Assembly (NCBI GenBank): GCA_964456255.1
Contig: CAYWDZ010000016.1
Coordinates: 1 to 25,409 of the forward strand
DNA: 25,409 nt
Reading direction: 5' to 3'
Origin: ZC4RG30 sp964456255
GTDB taxonomy: Bacteria; Pseudomonadota; Gammaproteobacteria; Steroidobacterales; Steroidobacteraceae
Shown here: positions 1 through 8,813 of the stretch, piece after piece
Numbering within the stretch: the stretch's first letter is position 1
Layout: each line of letters begins with the position of its first letter
The notes under the pieces: model-generated
Told to the model about the DNA's origin: nothing
Databases searched by the model: none
The model's input: the letters and a program-made list of their open reading frames with translations, nothing else
Made by a program: the position numbers and the translations under genes

Positions 1-472
1 CGACGAACGCATCGTGCTGATCGGCGATGCGGCGCATGCCATCGTGCCCTTCCATGGCCAGGGGATGAACTGCGCGCTGGAAGACTGCGTGTTGCTGGAT
101 GCGCTGCTGGCAGACGGCAAGGCAGAGCCATTCGCTCGCTTCAGCGCTGCGCGCCGCGCCGACGCCGATGCCATCGCAGCGATGTCGCTGGAAAACTATG
201 GCGAGATGCGCGACGTGGTGCTCGATCCGCTGTTCCAGCGACAGCAGGCGCTGTCGCGGCAACTGGAGCTGCGTCATCCGGACCGCTTCATTCCGCGCTA
301 TGCGATGGTGATGTTCCATGCCGAGCTGCCCTACTCCGTGGCACTGGCGCGCGGGCGCATCCAGCAGCAGATCCTCGATGAGCTGATTCGCGGCGATGCG
401 CCGGTGGATCTGGCACTGGCCGACCGGTTGATCCGCGAGCGATTGACGCCACTCGCGGACGCAGCCCGCTAG
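1..472 (+). CDS. kmo: kynurenine 3-monooxygenase, C-terminal part (5' end outside window)
   Basis: This is the 3' end of a class A FAD-dependent aromatic hydroxylase; the reading frame is open from base 2. The visible part begins with the second FAD-binding motif (IGDAAHAIVPFHGQGMN), where the GD pair binds the flavin ribityl chain. It continues with the EDC motif, a NYGEMRD segment and the FIPRYAMVMF stretch. The combination of GDAAHAxVPFxGQGMN, NYxEMRD and FIPxYxMV is characteristic of kynurenine 3-monooxygenase, which converts L-kynurenine to 3-hydroxykynurenine with NADPH and O2 in tryptophan catabolism or de novo NAD synthesis. About two thirds of the protein is missing, so the N-terminal Rossmann GxGxxG motif cannot be checked. 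A related FAD hydroxylase is the main alternative. The stop codon overlaps the stop of the convergent gene by 4 bp (CTAG at 469-472). Confidence 0.85.
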   Translation, partial: DERIVLIGDAAHAIVPFHGQGMNCALEDCVLLDALLADGKAEPFARFSAARRADADAIAAMSLENYGEMRDVVLDPLFQRQQALSRQLELRHPDRFIPRYAMVMFHAELPYSVALARGRIQQQILDELIRGDAPVDLALADRLIRERLTPLADAAR

Positions 473-2478
473 GGATTCACCAGCTCCGCGGGCGGCCGGC
501 CGCTGACCGGATTCACGTAGTGAAAGCCCGGTTCGACAATGTCGGGGAATGCGTACTGCCGCGCACGGATCTGCCGATCGGGCGGAAAATCCTTCGCATA
601 GCTGTTGCCGGCACGCATGCCACCGATGCCTTCGGTCAGGCCGCCGCCCGGCACGTCGCGGCCGGCGGGCGCCGCTGGTGCGGGCGCAGGCGCATCACCC
701 TGCGACTTCAATCGCGTCACGCCACCCACGCGCGCCCAGCCATTGCGGTACGAGGCATTGAAGAGATGGTGCAGATCCTGGGTGCCGAGCTTCCACTCGC
801 CCTCCTCGAATACCGCCGTCTCTTCATAGATGCCGCCGATCCACGAACCACTGCTGCCATTGGCCGCGCCGCCGTCCTGGAACAGACGCAGGCGCTGCTT
901 CGCGCTCAAGCCGTCGGCCGACACGGTAGTGACCGGTTGCGTCAGCTGGTGGATCGTGAAGGTCGTGGCCGAGCGGCCGCCATTGGGGCCGCGCAATTTC
1001 AGCGCCGTGCGGATGCGCTCGCGACCGACGTAGACACCCACTCCGGTGAGCTCCTTGGCCCCCACGGTGGCCGAATAGGCATCAGCCATGCCATCCCAGT
1101 CGGATTCATCGATGGTGTAGCCGTAGTTGCTGTTGAGGTTCTCGACCGCATCGACGGCGATCACGCGCTGCAGGGCGAGAGTCAACGCCGCCAGATCCGG
1201 CGCCGCCTTGACCGCTGCGGCCGATACGGCTTCCGGTCCGGCGCGGAACACCCAGCCATGCGGCGGCGATGCATCGTGCGGCAGCGGGAAATGCAGCGCC
1301 ATCGGCAACGCGCCGGCCTTCGGCCGCCAGTCGCGCGCCCAGCCCAGGTCGAAGTCCGTGTGCAGCGTGGGCTGGTAGCGCACTTCCTGCAATTTCCACG
1401 TGCGGCCCTCCTTGACGAAGCGGTTCTCGAACTCGCCGAGTTCCCAGGCCGCGAAGTCGCCCATCCTGCCGAGTTGGGCCAGTTGCGTGGTACGCGCCGT
1501 GGCGGTGCGACCATCGGGCTGCACGGTCACGACCGTGCCGGTCAGGATGTGATCGAACAACTCGCCGCGCTGCAGCGGCGGCGCACCGAACTGCTTCACC
1601 AGCTGCGCCTTGATCGCCCGTGCGCCGGTAGCCCGCGGAGCATCGCCGAACTGCATCGTGCCATTGGCAGCGAACAGGTCTGCCACGTCGTCGTACAGCT
1701 TGCGATCCAGGTAGTAACCGAAGGCATGCTGCAGATTCTGCACATCGCTCTCGTCCTGTAGACGCGCGATGCGCTCTGCCGCCTGCGCACGGCGCCCGGC
1801 ATCCACTTCGGCGCAGCTCACGGAGGCGATCGACGCGCTCACGACGGCGCAACTCGCCACCTTCGGGACCGCGAGATGCACAGGCACCGACGCCCCGACG
1901 TGCATCGCCTCATAGTGATACGGAATGCCCCAACTCGCCGGCGCCTTGTGGCCGAAGGTGTCGTAGTCGCCCGCATACTGCGTGAAGTAGCGCATGCGAC
2001 TGATGCGCCACACGCCGTTCTCCCGGCGGTACTCGTTCTCGTACACGCCTCCACCGGAGGATGCCGACTTGCCGTACTGCCCGGCCATCCAGAACTCATG
2101 CCAGGTGGCGAGCACGGTGCCACCATCGGCGCTGACATTGACGATGGGCTGCAATTGCAGATGCGCGTTCAACTGGCCCGCCGCGAGACCCGGCGCGTTG
2201 CGGCCGGCCCGCTGCATGAAGAGCCGGCTGATGGCGGCCGGACCCTCGGCCTTGCCATCCGGGAATTCCACGCTGGCATTGCGCGTGAACAGCGCCGCCG
2301 CGTCATCCCATCGACCGACCTGCAGGTAGTGCCCGTAGGCATTCTGCAATCGCTTGGCCGCGCGCACCGCTTCGGCGGCATCCAGTCTTGCCTCGATGGC
2401 ATCGATCGATTCCGCCGCCGCCATGCCCGCAAGGGGAAAGGCCAACAGCAGTACGGGCAGCAAGGCCTGGCAACGCAT
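469..2478 (-). CDS. exported protein with three tandem SnoaL/NTF2-like domains
   Basis: The 669-residue product starts with a Sec-type signal peptide (hydrophobic stretch at residues 5-21 ending near AAA-ES). It contains three related cone-fold (SnoaL-like/NTF2) domains at about residues 36-168, 232-372 and 435-575. Each opens with the same helix pattern: LQNAYGHYLQ..WDDAAALF, LQHAFGYYLD..YDDVADLF and LNSNYGYTID..WDGMADAY. Each closes with a strand of the type NGVWRISRMRYF, GRTWKLQEVRY or EGEWKLGTQDL. A Pro/Ala/Gly linker and a C-terminal tail (FPDIVEPGFHYVNP) follow. A strong Shine-Dalgarno GGAGGGG lies 5 bases before the ATG (2484-2490 on the minus strand), supporting this start. Single-domain members are usually small polyketide or steroid cyclases/isomerases or ligand-binding proteins; the substrate here is unknown. 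Its 3' end overlaps the kmo stop by 4 bp. Confidence 0.85.
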   Translation of the reverse strand: MRCQALLPVLLLAFPLAGMAAAESIDAIEARLDAAEAVRAAKRLQNAYGHYLQVGRWDDAAALFTRNASVEFPDGKAEGPAAISRLFMQRAGRNAPGLAAGQLNAHLQLQPIVNVSADGGTVLATWHEFWMAGQYGKSASSGGGVYENEYRRENGVWRISRMRYFTQYAGDYDTFGHKAPASWGIPYHYEAMHVGASVPVHLAVPKVASCAVVSASIASVSCAEVDAGRRAQAAERIARLQDESDVQNLQHAFGYYLDRKLYDDVADLFAANGTMQFGDAPRATGARAIKAQLVKQFGAPPLQRGELFDHILTGTVVTVQPDGRTATARTTQLAQLGRMGDFAAWELGEFENRFVKEGRTWKLQEVRYQPTLHTDFDLGWARDWRPKAGALPMALHFPLPHDASPPHGWVFRAGPEAVSAAAVKAAPDLAALTLALQRVIAVDAVENLNSNYGYTIDESDWDGMADAYSATVGAKELTGVGVYVGRERIRTALKLRGPNGGRSATTFTIHQLTQPVTTVSADGLSAKQRLRLFQDGGAANGSSGSWIGGIYEETAVFEEGEWKLGTQDLHHLFNASYRNGWARVGGVTRLKSQGDAPAPAPAAPAGRDVPGGGLTEGIGGMRAGNSYAKDFPPDRQIRARQYAFPDIVEPGFHYVNPVSGRPPAELVNP

Positions 2479-2546
2479 GACTTCCCCTCCGGCGCAGGAG
2501 CCCGAAGTCTACGCCAGGGTCGGCGTACTGCGCTCCCGTCCGCTCT

Positions 2547-3038
2547 TCAGTGACCTGCAATCCGCTCCAGCGTGACGAAACTCATCGCATGGACATTCCT
2601 GTCATCAGCCGCGCGCTCCTCGCGCGCGACCTCGCGCCATTGACCGGCCGGCAGCGCAGGCAGATACGCATCGCCCTGCATCTGGCAGTGCACGCGCGTG
2701 AGATGGATGGTGTCGATCAGCGGCAGCGCCTGCTGGTACAGCTGCGCGCCGCCGATGATCATCAGCTCCGGCTCGCCCTCCAGCAGGTCCGTCGCCGCCT
2801 CGAGTGAGGCCACCGTCTCGACACCGGGCGCGGCAAAGCCGCCGCGACTGAGCACCAGGTTGCGGCGGCCCGGCAGCGGCCGCCCGATCGCTTCAAAGGT
2901 CCGGCGGCCCATCAGAATGGGTTTGCCCATGGTCAGGCGCTTGAAGTGCGCCAGGTCCGCCGGCAGATGCCAGGGCAGCGCATTGCCGCGTCCGATCACG
3001 TCGTTGTCGGAAGCGGCAACTACTGCGGTGAGCTTCAT
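2547..3038 (-). CDS. folA: dihydrofolate reductase
   Basis: The 163-residue product is a complete chromosomal-type dihydrofolate reductase, reducing dihydrofolate to tetrahydrofolate with NADPH. Visible landmarks are the N-terminal strand MKLTAVVAAS, the Met20-loop region GRGNALPWHLPADL with the catalytic acid Asp28 (Asp27 in E. coli), the FKRLTMGKPILMGRRTFEAIG block, the LPGRRNLVLSR segment and the MIIGGAQLY NADPH-binding motif. The reading frame stays open further upstream, but the family N-terminus and an ATGA overlap with the stop of the preceding SET-domain gene (3035-3038) fix the start at 3038. It is the last gene of the rlmI-lgt-thyA-SET-folA unit, so it recycles the dihydrofolate produced by ThyA from the same transcript. 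A 68-bp gap separates it from the next gene. Confidence 0.96.
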   Translation of the reverse strand: MKLTAVVAASDNDVIGRGNALPWHLPADLAHFKRLTMGKPILMGRRTFEAIGRPLPGRRNLVLSRGGFAAPGVETVASLEAATDLLEGEPELMIIGGAQLYQQALPLIDTIHLTRVHCQMQGDAYLPALPAGQWREVAREERAADDRNVHAMSFVTLERIAGH

Positions 3039-3622
3039 GCGCGGCGCTTGGTCTGCTTGCGCGAGGCAGTGGTCTTCTTCCCGGCTGCGGACTTGCGCTT
3101 CGCAGCCGCCTTGCGGCGCGCCGCCTGCTTCCTGCGGAATTCCTTCAGCGGCGGCCACAACATCGATCCACGGCAACCGGGAGCACCGCAACGACAGGCA
3201 TAGATCCTGTCCACATCGGGCGGGTCGCTGCGATCGCGGCCGATCTGGTAGTCGTAGCCGAGCTCCGCGCCCTTCGGGATGTCCTTGATGGCATCGATGA
3301 ACACGCGGCTCTTCTCGATCTCGGACTCGCAGTTGCCATCGCAGCTGTGGTTGATGAAGCGCGCTTCGTTGCCGTTGTGGCTGGCGTCGATCACCGTCCT
3401 GCGATCGGCGATGAACAGGAAGGTATGGTTGTCGTTGACGTCGGCGCCCTCATAGCGCTTGTCGGCCTCCTTGTGCGAGATGCGATCGCCAAGGTATTCG
3501 ATGACGCGGGTTCCCTTGGGGATGAAGCGCCGCGCAAAGCAGCCATAGCCATGAACCTTCGAATGCCTCACCACGATCCACTTGTTCTTCGGACGGGCCC
3601 TGCCCCTCTTCGCCTTTGCCAT
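3035..3622 (-). CDS. SET-domain protein (putative protein-lysine methyltransferase) with post-SET motif and basic tail
   Basis: The 195-residue product has a SET domain at about residues 15-130: KVHGYGCFA..IPKGTRVIEYLG at the N-terminal side, the SAM-binding/knot motif FINHSCDGNC (N91-H92-S93-C94) and the catalytic-type ELGYDY (Tyr125). A post-SET-like zinc motif C143-x-C145-x4-C150 follows, as in eukaryotic histone methyltransferases. The C-terminus (159-195) is very basic, with 17 Lys/Arg in 37 residues in an AAxRK-rich arrangement like nucleoid or histone-H1-type tails. Known family activity is SAM-dependent methylation of protein lysines; the target here is unknown. The ATG at 3622 is chosen; a TTG at 3628 would add two residues and give a 4-bp TTGA overlap with thyA. 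The stop overlaps the folA start (ATGA). Its position inside a thyA-folA operon is unexpected for a chromatin-type enzyme. Confidence 0.88.
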   Translation of the reverse strand: MAKAKRGRARPKNKWIVVRHSKVHGYGCFARRFIPKGTRVIEYLGDRISHKEADKRYEGADVNDNHTFLFIADRRTVIDASHNGNEARFINHSCDGNCESEIEKSRVFIDAIKDIPKGAELGYDYQIGRDRSDPPDVDRIYACRCGAPGCRGSMLWPPLKEFRRKQAARRKAAAKRKSAAGKKTTASRKQTKRRA

Positions 3623-3624
3623 CT

Positions 3625-4419
3625 TCAAACTGCCACGGGCGCCTTGATGGGCGCATGATGCTGATAGTTCACGAACTCGATGTCCTCTGCGTTGTAGTCA
3701 AAAAGGGTGGCAGGCCGCCGGTGCAGCACGAGCTGCGGCGCGGGCAGCGGCTCGCGCGCGAGCTGCAGGTCGGCCTGTTCGAGATGATTGAGGTACAGGT
3801 GGCAGTCACCACCCGTCCAGATGAATTCCGCCGGTTCGAGGTCACACTGCGCAGCGACCAGGTGCGTGAGCAGCGCGTAGGAAGCGATGTTGAACGGCAC
3901 ACCCAGGAACACATCGGCGCTGCGCTGGTAGAGCTGGCAGGAAAGCCGGCCCTCGGCCACGTAGAACTGGAACAGCGCATGACAGGGCAGCAGCGCCATG
4001 GCGGACAGCTCACCCACATTCCAGGCGCTGACGATCATCCGGCGTGAATCGGGCGTCTTGCGCAGCGTCTCCAGAACCTCGGCCAGCTGATCGACATGTT
4101 GGCCGGCGGCTGTTCCCCAGGAACGCCACTGCGCGCCGTACACCGGACCAAGCTCGCCGCGCTCATCAGCCCATTCATCCCAGATCGTCACGCCGTGCTG
4201 GCGCAGGTAGGCCACGTTGGTCTCGCCACGCAGGAACCACAGCAGCTCGTGCACCACTGAAGGGATGTGCACCCGCTTGGTCGTGACCAGCGGAAAGCCC
4301 GCCGCGAGATCAAAACGCATCTGCCAGCCGAACAGCGATAGGGTGCCGGTGCCCGTGCGGTCGGTCTTGCGCACGCCACGCGCACGGACCGCGCGCAGCA
4401 GTTCCAGATACTGCTTCAC
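3625..4419 (-). CDS. thyA: thymidylate synthase
   Basis: The product is 264 residues, the exact length of E. coli ThyA, if the GTG at 4419 is used; this start forms a GTGA overlap with the lgt stop. ThyA methylates dUMP to dTMP with 5,10-methylene-tetrahydrofolate, yielding dihydrofolate. Hallmarks visible are RTGTGTLSLFG near the N-terminus, the WGTAAGQHVDQL segment, RRMIVSAWN, the active-site Cys146 in ALLPCHALFQF, the LYQRSADVFLGVPFNIASYALL block, and the nucleotide-binding GDCHLYLNHLEQ. The C-terminal end APVAV matches the conserved closing residue pattern of the family. The frame is open far upstream of the GTG but that part has no family resemblance. The downstream SET gene starts 2 bases after, or overlaps, its stop. 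Confidence 0.97.
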   Translation of the reverse strand: MKQYLELLRAVRARGVRKTDRTGTGTLSLFGWQMRFDLAAGFPLVTTKRVHIPSVVHELLWFLRGETNVAYLRQHGVTIWDEWADERGELGPVYGAQWRSWGTAAGQHVDQLAEVLETLRKTPDSRRMIVSAWNVGELSAMALLPCHALFQFYVAEGRLSCQLYQRSADVFLGVPFNIASYALLTHLVAAQCDLEPAEFIWTGGDCHLYLNHLEQADLQLAREPLPAPQLVLHRRPATLFDYNAEDIEFVNYQHHAPIKAPVAV

Positions 4420-5243
4420 GTCGCTACGAAATTCCCGGTGGGCTCGGGTCGGGTGCGCGCGCGCAGCAGCAGCCACGCGCCGGCCAGAATCATCGGCAGC
4501 GAAAGCACCTGCCCCATCGTCACCCAGCCGCCCGCCAGGTAGCCGATCTGCTGATCCGGCACCCGCACGAACTCGACCAGGAAGCGCACGATGCCGTACC
4601 AGGCAAGCGCCAGCCCCACCACGGCACCCCGGGCGCGCGGGCGGCGCGCGAACCACCACACGATGGCAAACAGCGCGAGACCCTCGAGCCCCGCCTCATA
4701 CAGCTGCGAGGCATGGCGGCCGACCTCTTCGCCGGTCACCGGGTCCTTGACGAGAAACCCGAACTTCCAGTCCGTGGGAGCGCCCCACAGCTCGCCATTG
4801 ATGAAATTGCCGATGCGTCCGGCACAGAAGCCGATGCCCGGCAGCGGCGCCGTGAAATCCAGCACGTCGAGCGCAGCCCGGCCCTGGCGCCGCGCAAACC
4901 ACAGCAGCGCCAGGATCACGCCGACCAGCGCGCCGTGAAAAGACATGCCGCCCAGCCAGATCTTCAGCGGATACAGCCAGTCCTGCGTGAGCAGCTGACT
5001 TTCGAATGGCAGCACGTACACCAGGACGTACCCGACGCGGCCACCAACGATCACGCCCACCATCGACCAGAAGATGAGGTCATCGACAGCTTCCGCCTTC
5101 CAGGTGCTGCCGGGGCGCCTGGCCTGGCGCCGCGCCAGCCACCATGCAAAGGCAAAGCCGATGACGTACATGATCCCGTACCAGTGGATGCCGCGGGATC
5201 CAATGTGCAGGGCGACCGGGTCGATATTCGGGTAGTGCAACAT
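4416..5243 (-). CDS. lgt: prolipoprotein diacylglyceryl transferase
   Basis: The 275-residue integral membrane enzyme transfers the diacylglyceryl group from phosphatidylglycerol to the lipobox cysteine of prolipoproteins, the first step of bacterial lipoprotein maturation. It has about seven hydrophobic segments (for example around 20-38, 57-80, 98-117, 190-205, 215-235 and 245-265). The Lgt signature GRIGNFINGELWG carries Arg143 and Asn146, and His103 lies in the SFHGALVG motif; the R143 and H103 numbering coincides with E. coli Lgt. The N-terminal HYPNIDPVALHIG..IHWYGIMY is typical. The gene follows rlmI by 12 bp and overlaps the thyA GTG by 4 bp (4416-4419), so translation of thyA is probably coupled to it. 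The lgt-thyA pairing is common in gammaproteobacteria. Confidence 0.97.
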   Translation of the reverse strand: MLHYPNIDPVALHIGSRGIHWYGIMYVIGFAFAWWLARRQARRPGSTWKAEAVDDLIFWSMVGVIVGGRVGYVLVYVLPFESQLLTQDWLYPLKIWLGGMSFHGALVGVILALLWFARRQGRAALDVLDFTAPLPGIGFCAGRIGNFINGELWGAPTDWKFGFLVKDPVTGEEVGRHASQLYEAGLEGLALFAIVWWFARRPRARGAVVGLALAWYGIVRFLVEFVRVPDQQIGYLAGGWVTMGQVLSLPMILAGAWLLLRARTRPEPTGNFVAT

Positions 5244-5255
5244 CGCTGGCGGATT

Positions 5256-6458
<1,203 letters not shown>

Positions 6459-6493
6459 AGTGCCGCGCAGTCTACTGCACCACGCCCACACGG

Positions 6494-8593
6494 ATGACTC
6501 ACTCCACACCGCCCGCTGGCACGCCGGCAAACCGGCTCGCCCGTGCGACCAGCCCCTACCTGCTGCAGCACGCCCACAATCCCGTGGACTGGTACCCGTG
6601 GGGTAAGGAGGCATTTGCAGCGGCCAGGACCAGCGGCAAACCGGTGTTGCTCTCCATCGGCTACTCGGCATGCCACTGGTGCCATGTCATGGCGCACGAG
6701 TCGTTCGAGGATCCAGCCACCGCGGCGCTGATGAACCAGCTCTTCATCAACATCAAGGTGGATCGCGAGGAACGTCCCGACATCGATCGCATCTACCAGC
6801 TTGCCCACCAGCTGCTCACGCGCCGCGGCGGGGGCTGGCCGCTCACCATGTTTCTGGCGCACGATGACCAGCGCCCATTCTTCGGCGGCACGTACTTTCC
6901 GCCGCAGCCACGCTTTGGAATGCCGGGGTTCCCCACCCTGCTCTCGCGTGTGGCCGAGTACTACGCAGGACATGGCCCGGAGTTGCGCGCGCAATCGGCA
7001 ACGCTGGTGGAAGCACTGGCCGCCATCGACGCACCCACTGCCGGCGCCCCGGCCACACTCGATGACACGCCGCTGCAGTTGCTGCGAGCGCAATTGGAGC
7101 AGCGTTTCGACCGCGAGCACGGCGGCTGGAGCCCTGCGCCGAAGTTCCCGCATGCCGGCATCATCGAACGGCTGCTGCGCGAATGGCATGCCACTTCGCA
7201 GGATGCGAGCCCCGATCTGAATGCGCTGTTCATGGCAAGCCTCACGCTCAAGCGCATGGCGGACGGCGGCCTGTACGACCAGCTGGGCGGTGGCTTCTGT
7301 CGTTACAGTGTCGACGAGCGCTGGGAGATCCCGCACTTCGAGAAGATGCTCTACGACAATGGCGCGCTGTTGTCAGTCTATGCGCATGCGGCAAGCGCCA
7401 CCGGCGAGCCACAGTTCCGCAACGTTGCGCGCGAGACCGCCGCATTCCTGATCCGCGAGATGCAGGACCCGCAAGGTGGGTTCTACTCGTCCTTTGATGC
7501 GGACTCCGAAGGCCACGAAGGCCGGTTCTACGTCTGGACGCCCGCGCAGATTGACGCGCTCCTGCAGCCGCCCGATGCGGCGCTGTTCAAGGCGCGCTAC
7601 GGAATGACGCGGCCCGCGAATTTCGAGGGCACCTGGCACCTCATCGCGGCCCGCGAGATTTCCGAACTTGCCGGGAGCGGCGAGTTCGGAGGCCATGCCG
7701 CTGAACTCGAACAGCGTCTGGATGCCGCACGGGCCCGGCTCCTGCAAGTGCGTGCCCGGCGCATACCGCCCGGTCGCGATGACAAGATCCTCACCAGCTG
7801 GAATGCGCTGGCCATCCGCGGGCTTGCCGAAGCAGCCTGCGCGCTGGATGACCCGCAATTGGCCGAGGCTGCGGCCCGCGCACTGCGCTATTTGCAGGCC
7901 GTTCACTGGGTTGATGGCCAGCTGCTGGCCACCTCGCGCGACGGCCAGGCCCAGCTGTCGGCCTACCTCGACGATTACGCCTTGCTGATCGATGCCATCC
8001 TGTCGCTCCTCACCGTGCATTTCGATGCAGCAGCGCTGCGTTTCGCGACGCAGCTGGCCGACGCCCTGCTCGAACGCTTCGAGGATCGTGAACATGGCGG
8101 CTTCTTCTTCACCGCCAGCGACCACGAGACGCTGATCCACCGCAGCCGCGCGTTCAGCGACGATGCCATGCCATCGGGCAATGCCGTTGCCGCGGGGGCA
8201 CTGCTGAAGCTGGGGTGGCTGCTGGCCGAACCGCGCTATCTGGTTGCTGCGGAACGTGCGCTGCGGGCTGCGTGGCCGCAGCTTGCCGAGTCGCCGCTGG
8301 GACTCACGCACATGGCCACTGCTCTCGAGGAGTACCTGCAGGCGCATCGCTTCGTGATCCTGCGCGGCGAGCAGCAATCCATCGATGACTGGCGCCGCGA
8401 ATTGCAGCGCGTATGGCGGCCACTGGTCAGCATCATTGCGATCCCGGCCAATGCCGGGGATCTGCCAGCCGCGCTTGCGGCCAGGGAAGCACATGGCGCC
8501 GCGGTGGCGTACGTGTGCCGCGGCAGCACCTGCGAGGCGCCGCTGCACGACCTGGCTGCCGTGCCCGCGGCGCTGCAGGCAAGTCGGTCCTAA
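6494..8593 (+). CDS. thioredoxin-domain protein of the DUF255 / YyaL (spermatogenesis-associated protein 20-like) family
   Basis: The 699-residue product has an N-terminal thioredoxin-like domain (about 10-180) with the family signature NRLARATSPYLLQHAHNPVDWYPWG and a redox-type CHWC motif at residues 60-63 inside SIGYSACHWCHVMAHESFED. This is followed by an all-helical six-hairpin (alpha/alpha toroid-like) region resembling N-acylglucosamine 2-epimerase or glycosidase folds, with motifs such as GGLYDQLGGGFCRYSVDERW, PHFEKMLYDN and DDKILTSWNALAIRGLAEA. Length matches the family. It is widely conserved, but its biochemical role is not established. No good Shine-Dalgarno is seen before the ATG; the start is set by the short distance to rlmI and the family N-terminus. 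No signal peptide is apparent, so it is probably cytoplasmic. The assembly gap begins 18 bp after its stop. Confidence 0.92.
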   Translation: MTHSTPPAGTPANRLARATSPYLLQHAHNPVDWYPWGKEAFAAARTSGKPVLLSIGYSACHWCHVMAHESFEDPATAALMNQLFINIKVDREERPDIDRIYQLAHQLLTRRGGGWPLTMFLAHDDQRPFFGGTYFPPQPRFGMPGFPTLLSRVAEYYAGHGPELRAQSATLVEALAAIDAPTAGAPATLDDTPLQLLRAQLEQRFDREHGGWSPAPKFPHAGIIERLLREWHATSQDASPDLNALFMASLTLKRMADGGLYDQLGGGFCRYSVDERWEIPHFEKMLYDNGALLSVYAHAASATGEPQFRNVARETAAFLIREMQDPQGGFYSSFDADSEGHEGRFYVWTPAQIDALLQPPDAALFKARYGMTRPANFEGTWHLIAAREISELAGSGEFGGHAAELEQRLDAARARLLQVRARRIPPGRDDKILTSWNALAIRGLAEAACALDDPQLAEAAARALRYLQAVHWVDGQLLATSRDGQAQLSAYLDDYALLIDAILSLLTVHFDAAALRFATQLADALLERFEDREHGGFFFTASDHETLIHRSRAFSDDAMPSGNAVAAGALLKLGWLLAEPRYLVAAERALRAAWPQLAESPLGLTHMATALEEYLQAHRFVILRGEQQSIDDWRRELQRVWRPLVSIIAIPANAGDLPAALAAREAHGAAVAYVCRGSTCEAPLHDLAAVPAALQASRS

Positions 8594-8611
8594 TTGGCCT
8601 TGACGGCCTCG

Positions 8612-8711
8612 NNNNNNNNNNNNNNNNNNNNNNNNNNNNNNNNNNNNNNNNNNNNNNNNNNNNNNNNNNNNNNNNNNNNNNNNNNNNNNNNNNNNNNNNN
8701 NNNNNNNNNNN
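8612..8711. other. assembly gap (100 N)
   Basis: Exactly 100 N bases, the conventional placeholder for a scaffold gap of unknown size. It sits between the end of the DUF255 gene and the first gene of the exported redox cluster, so genes may be missing and the adjacency of the two halves is not proven. Confidence 0.99.
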
Positions 8712-8813
8712 AGGCCCCAAGGGAACAACTGCCCAGTTAGTGACTCAAATATACTAGGCAGCTATCGGTGGCTGACCGCTTCTCGGCAACCCGCTGTTTA
8801 TCGGGGGAAATCA
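8712..8813 (+). promoter_or_regulatory. possible promoter/leader of the exported redox cluster
   Basis: These 102 bp between the gap and the ATG at 8814 include a locally AT-rich stretch with TATACT at 8750-8755, a good sigma70 -10 match (5 of 6). No convincing -35 hexamer is found 16-18 bp upstream, and no extended TGn is present, so an activator would be needed if this is used. A GGGGGA Shine-Dalgarno precedes the ATG by a few bases. The stretch is cut on the left by the gap, so part of the regulatory region may be lost. Confidence 0.3.

Noticed and set aside
520..1761. Long plus-strand open frame of 413 codons opposite the triple-SnoaL gene
   Set aside because: It is Arg/Ala/His-rich with no domain pattern, and the opposite strand has a signal peptide, three related domains and a strong Shine-Dalgarno; high GC explains the open antisense frame.
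8596..8608. GGCC-TTGAC-GGCC hairpin after the DUF255 gene as a terminator
   Set aside because: Only a 4-bp stem, no T-tract before the gap, so it cannot be supported as a terminator.
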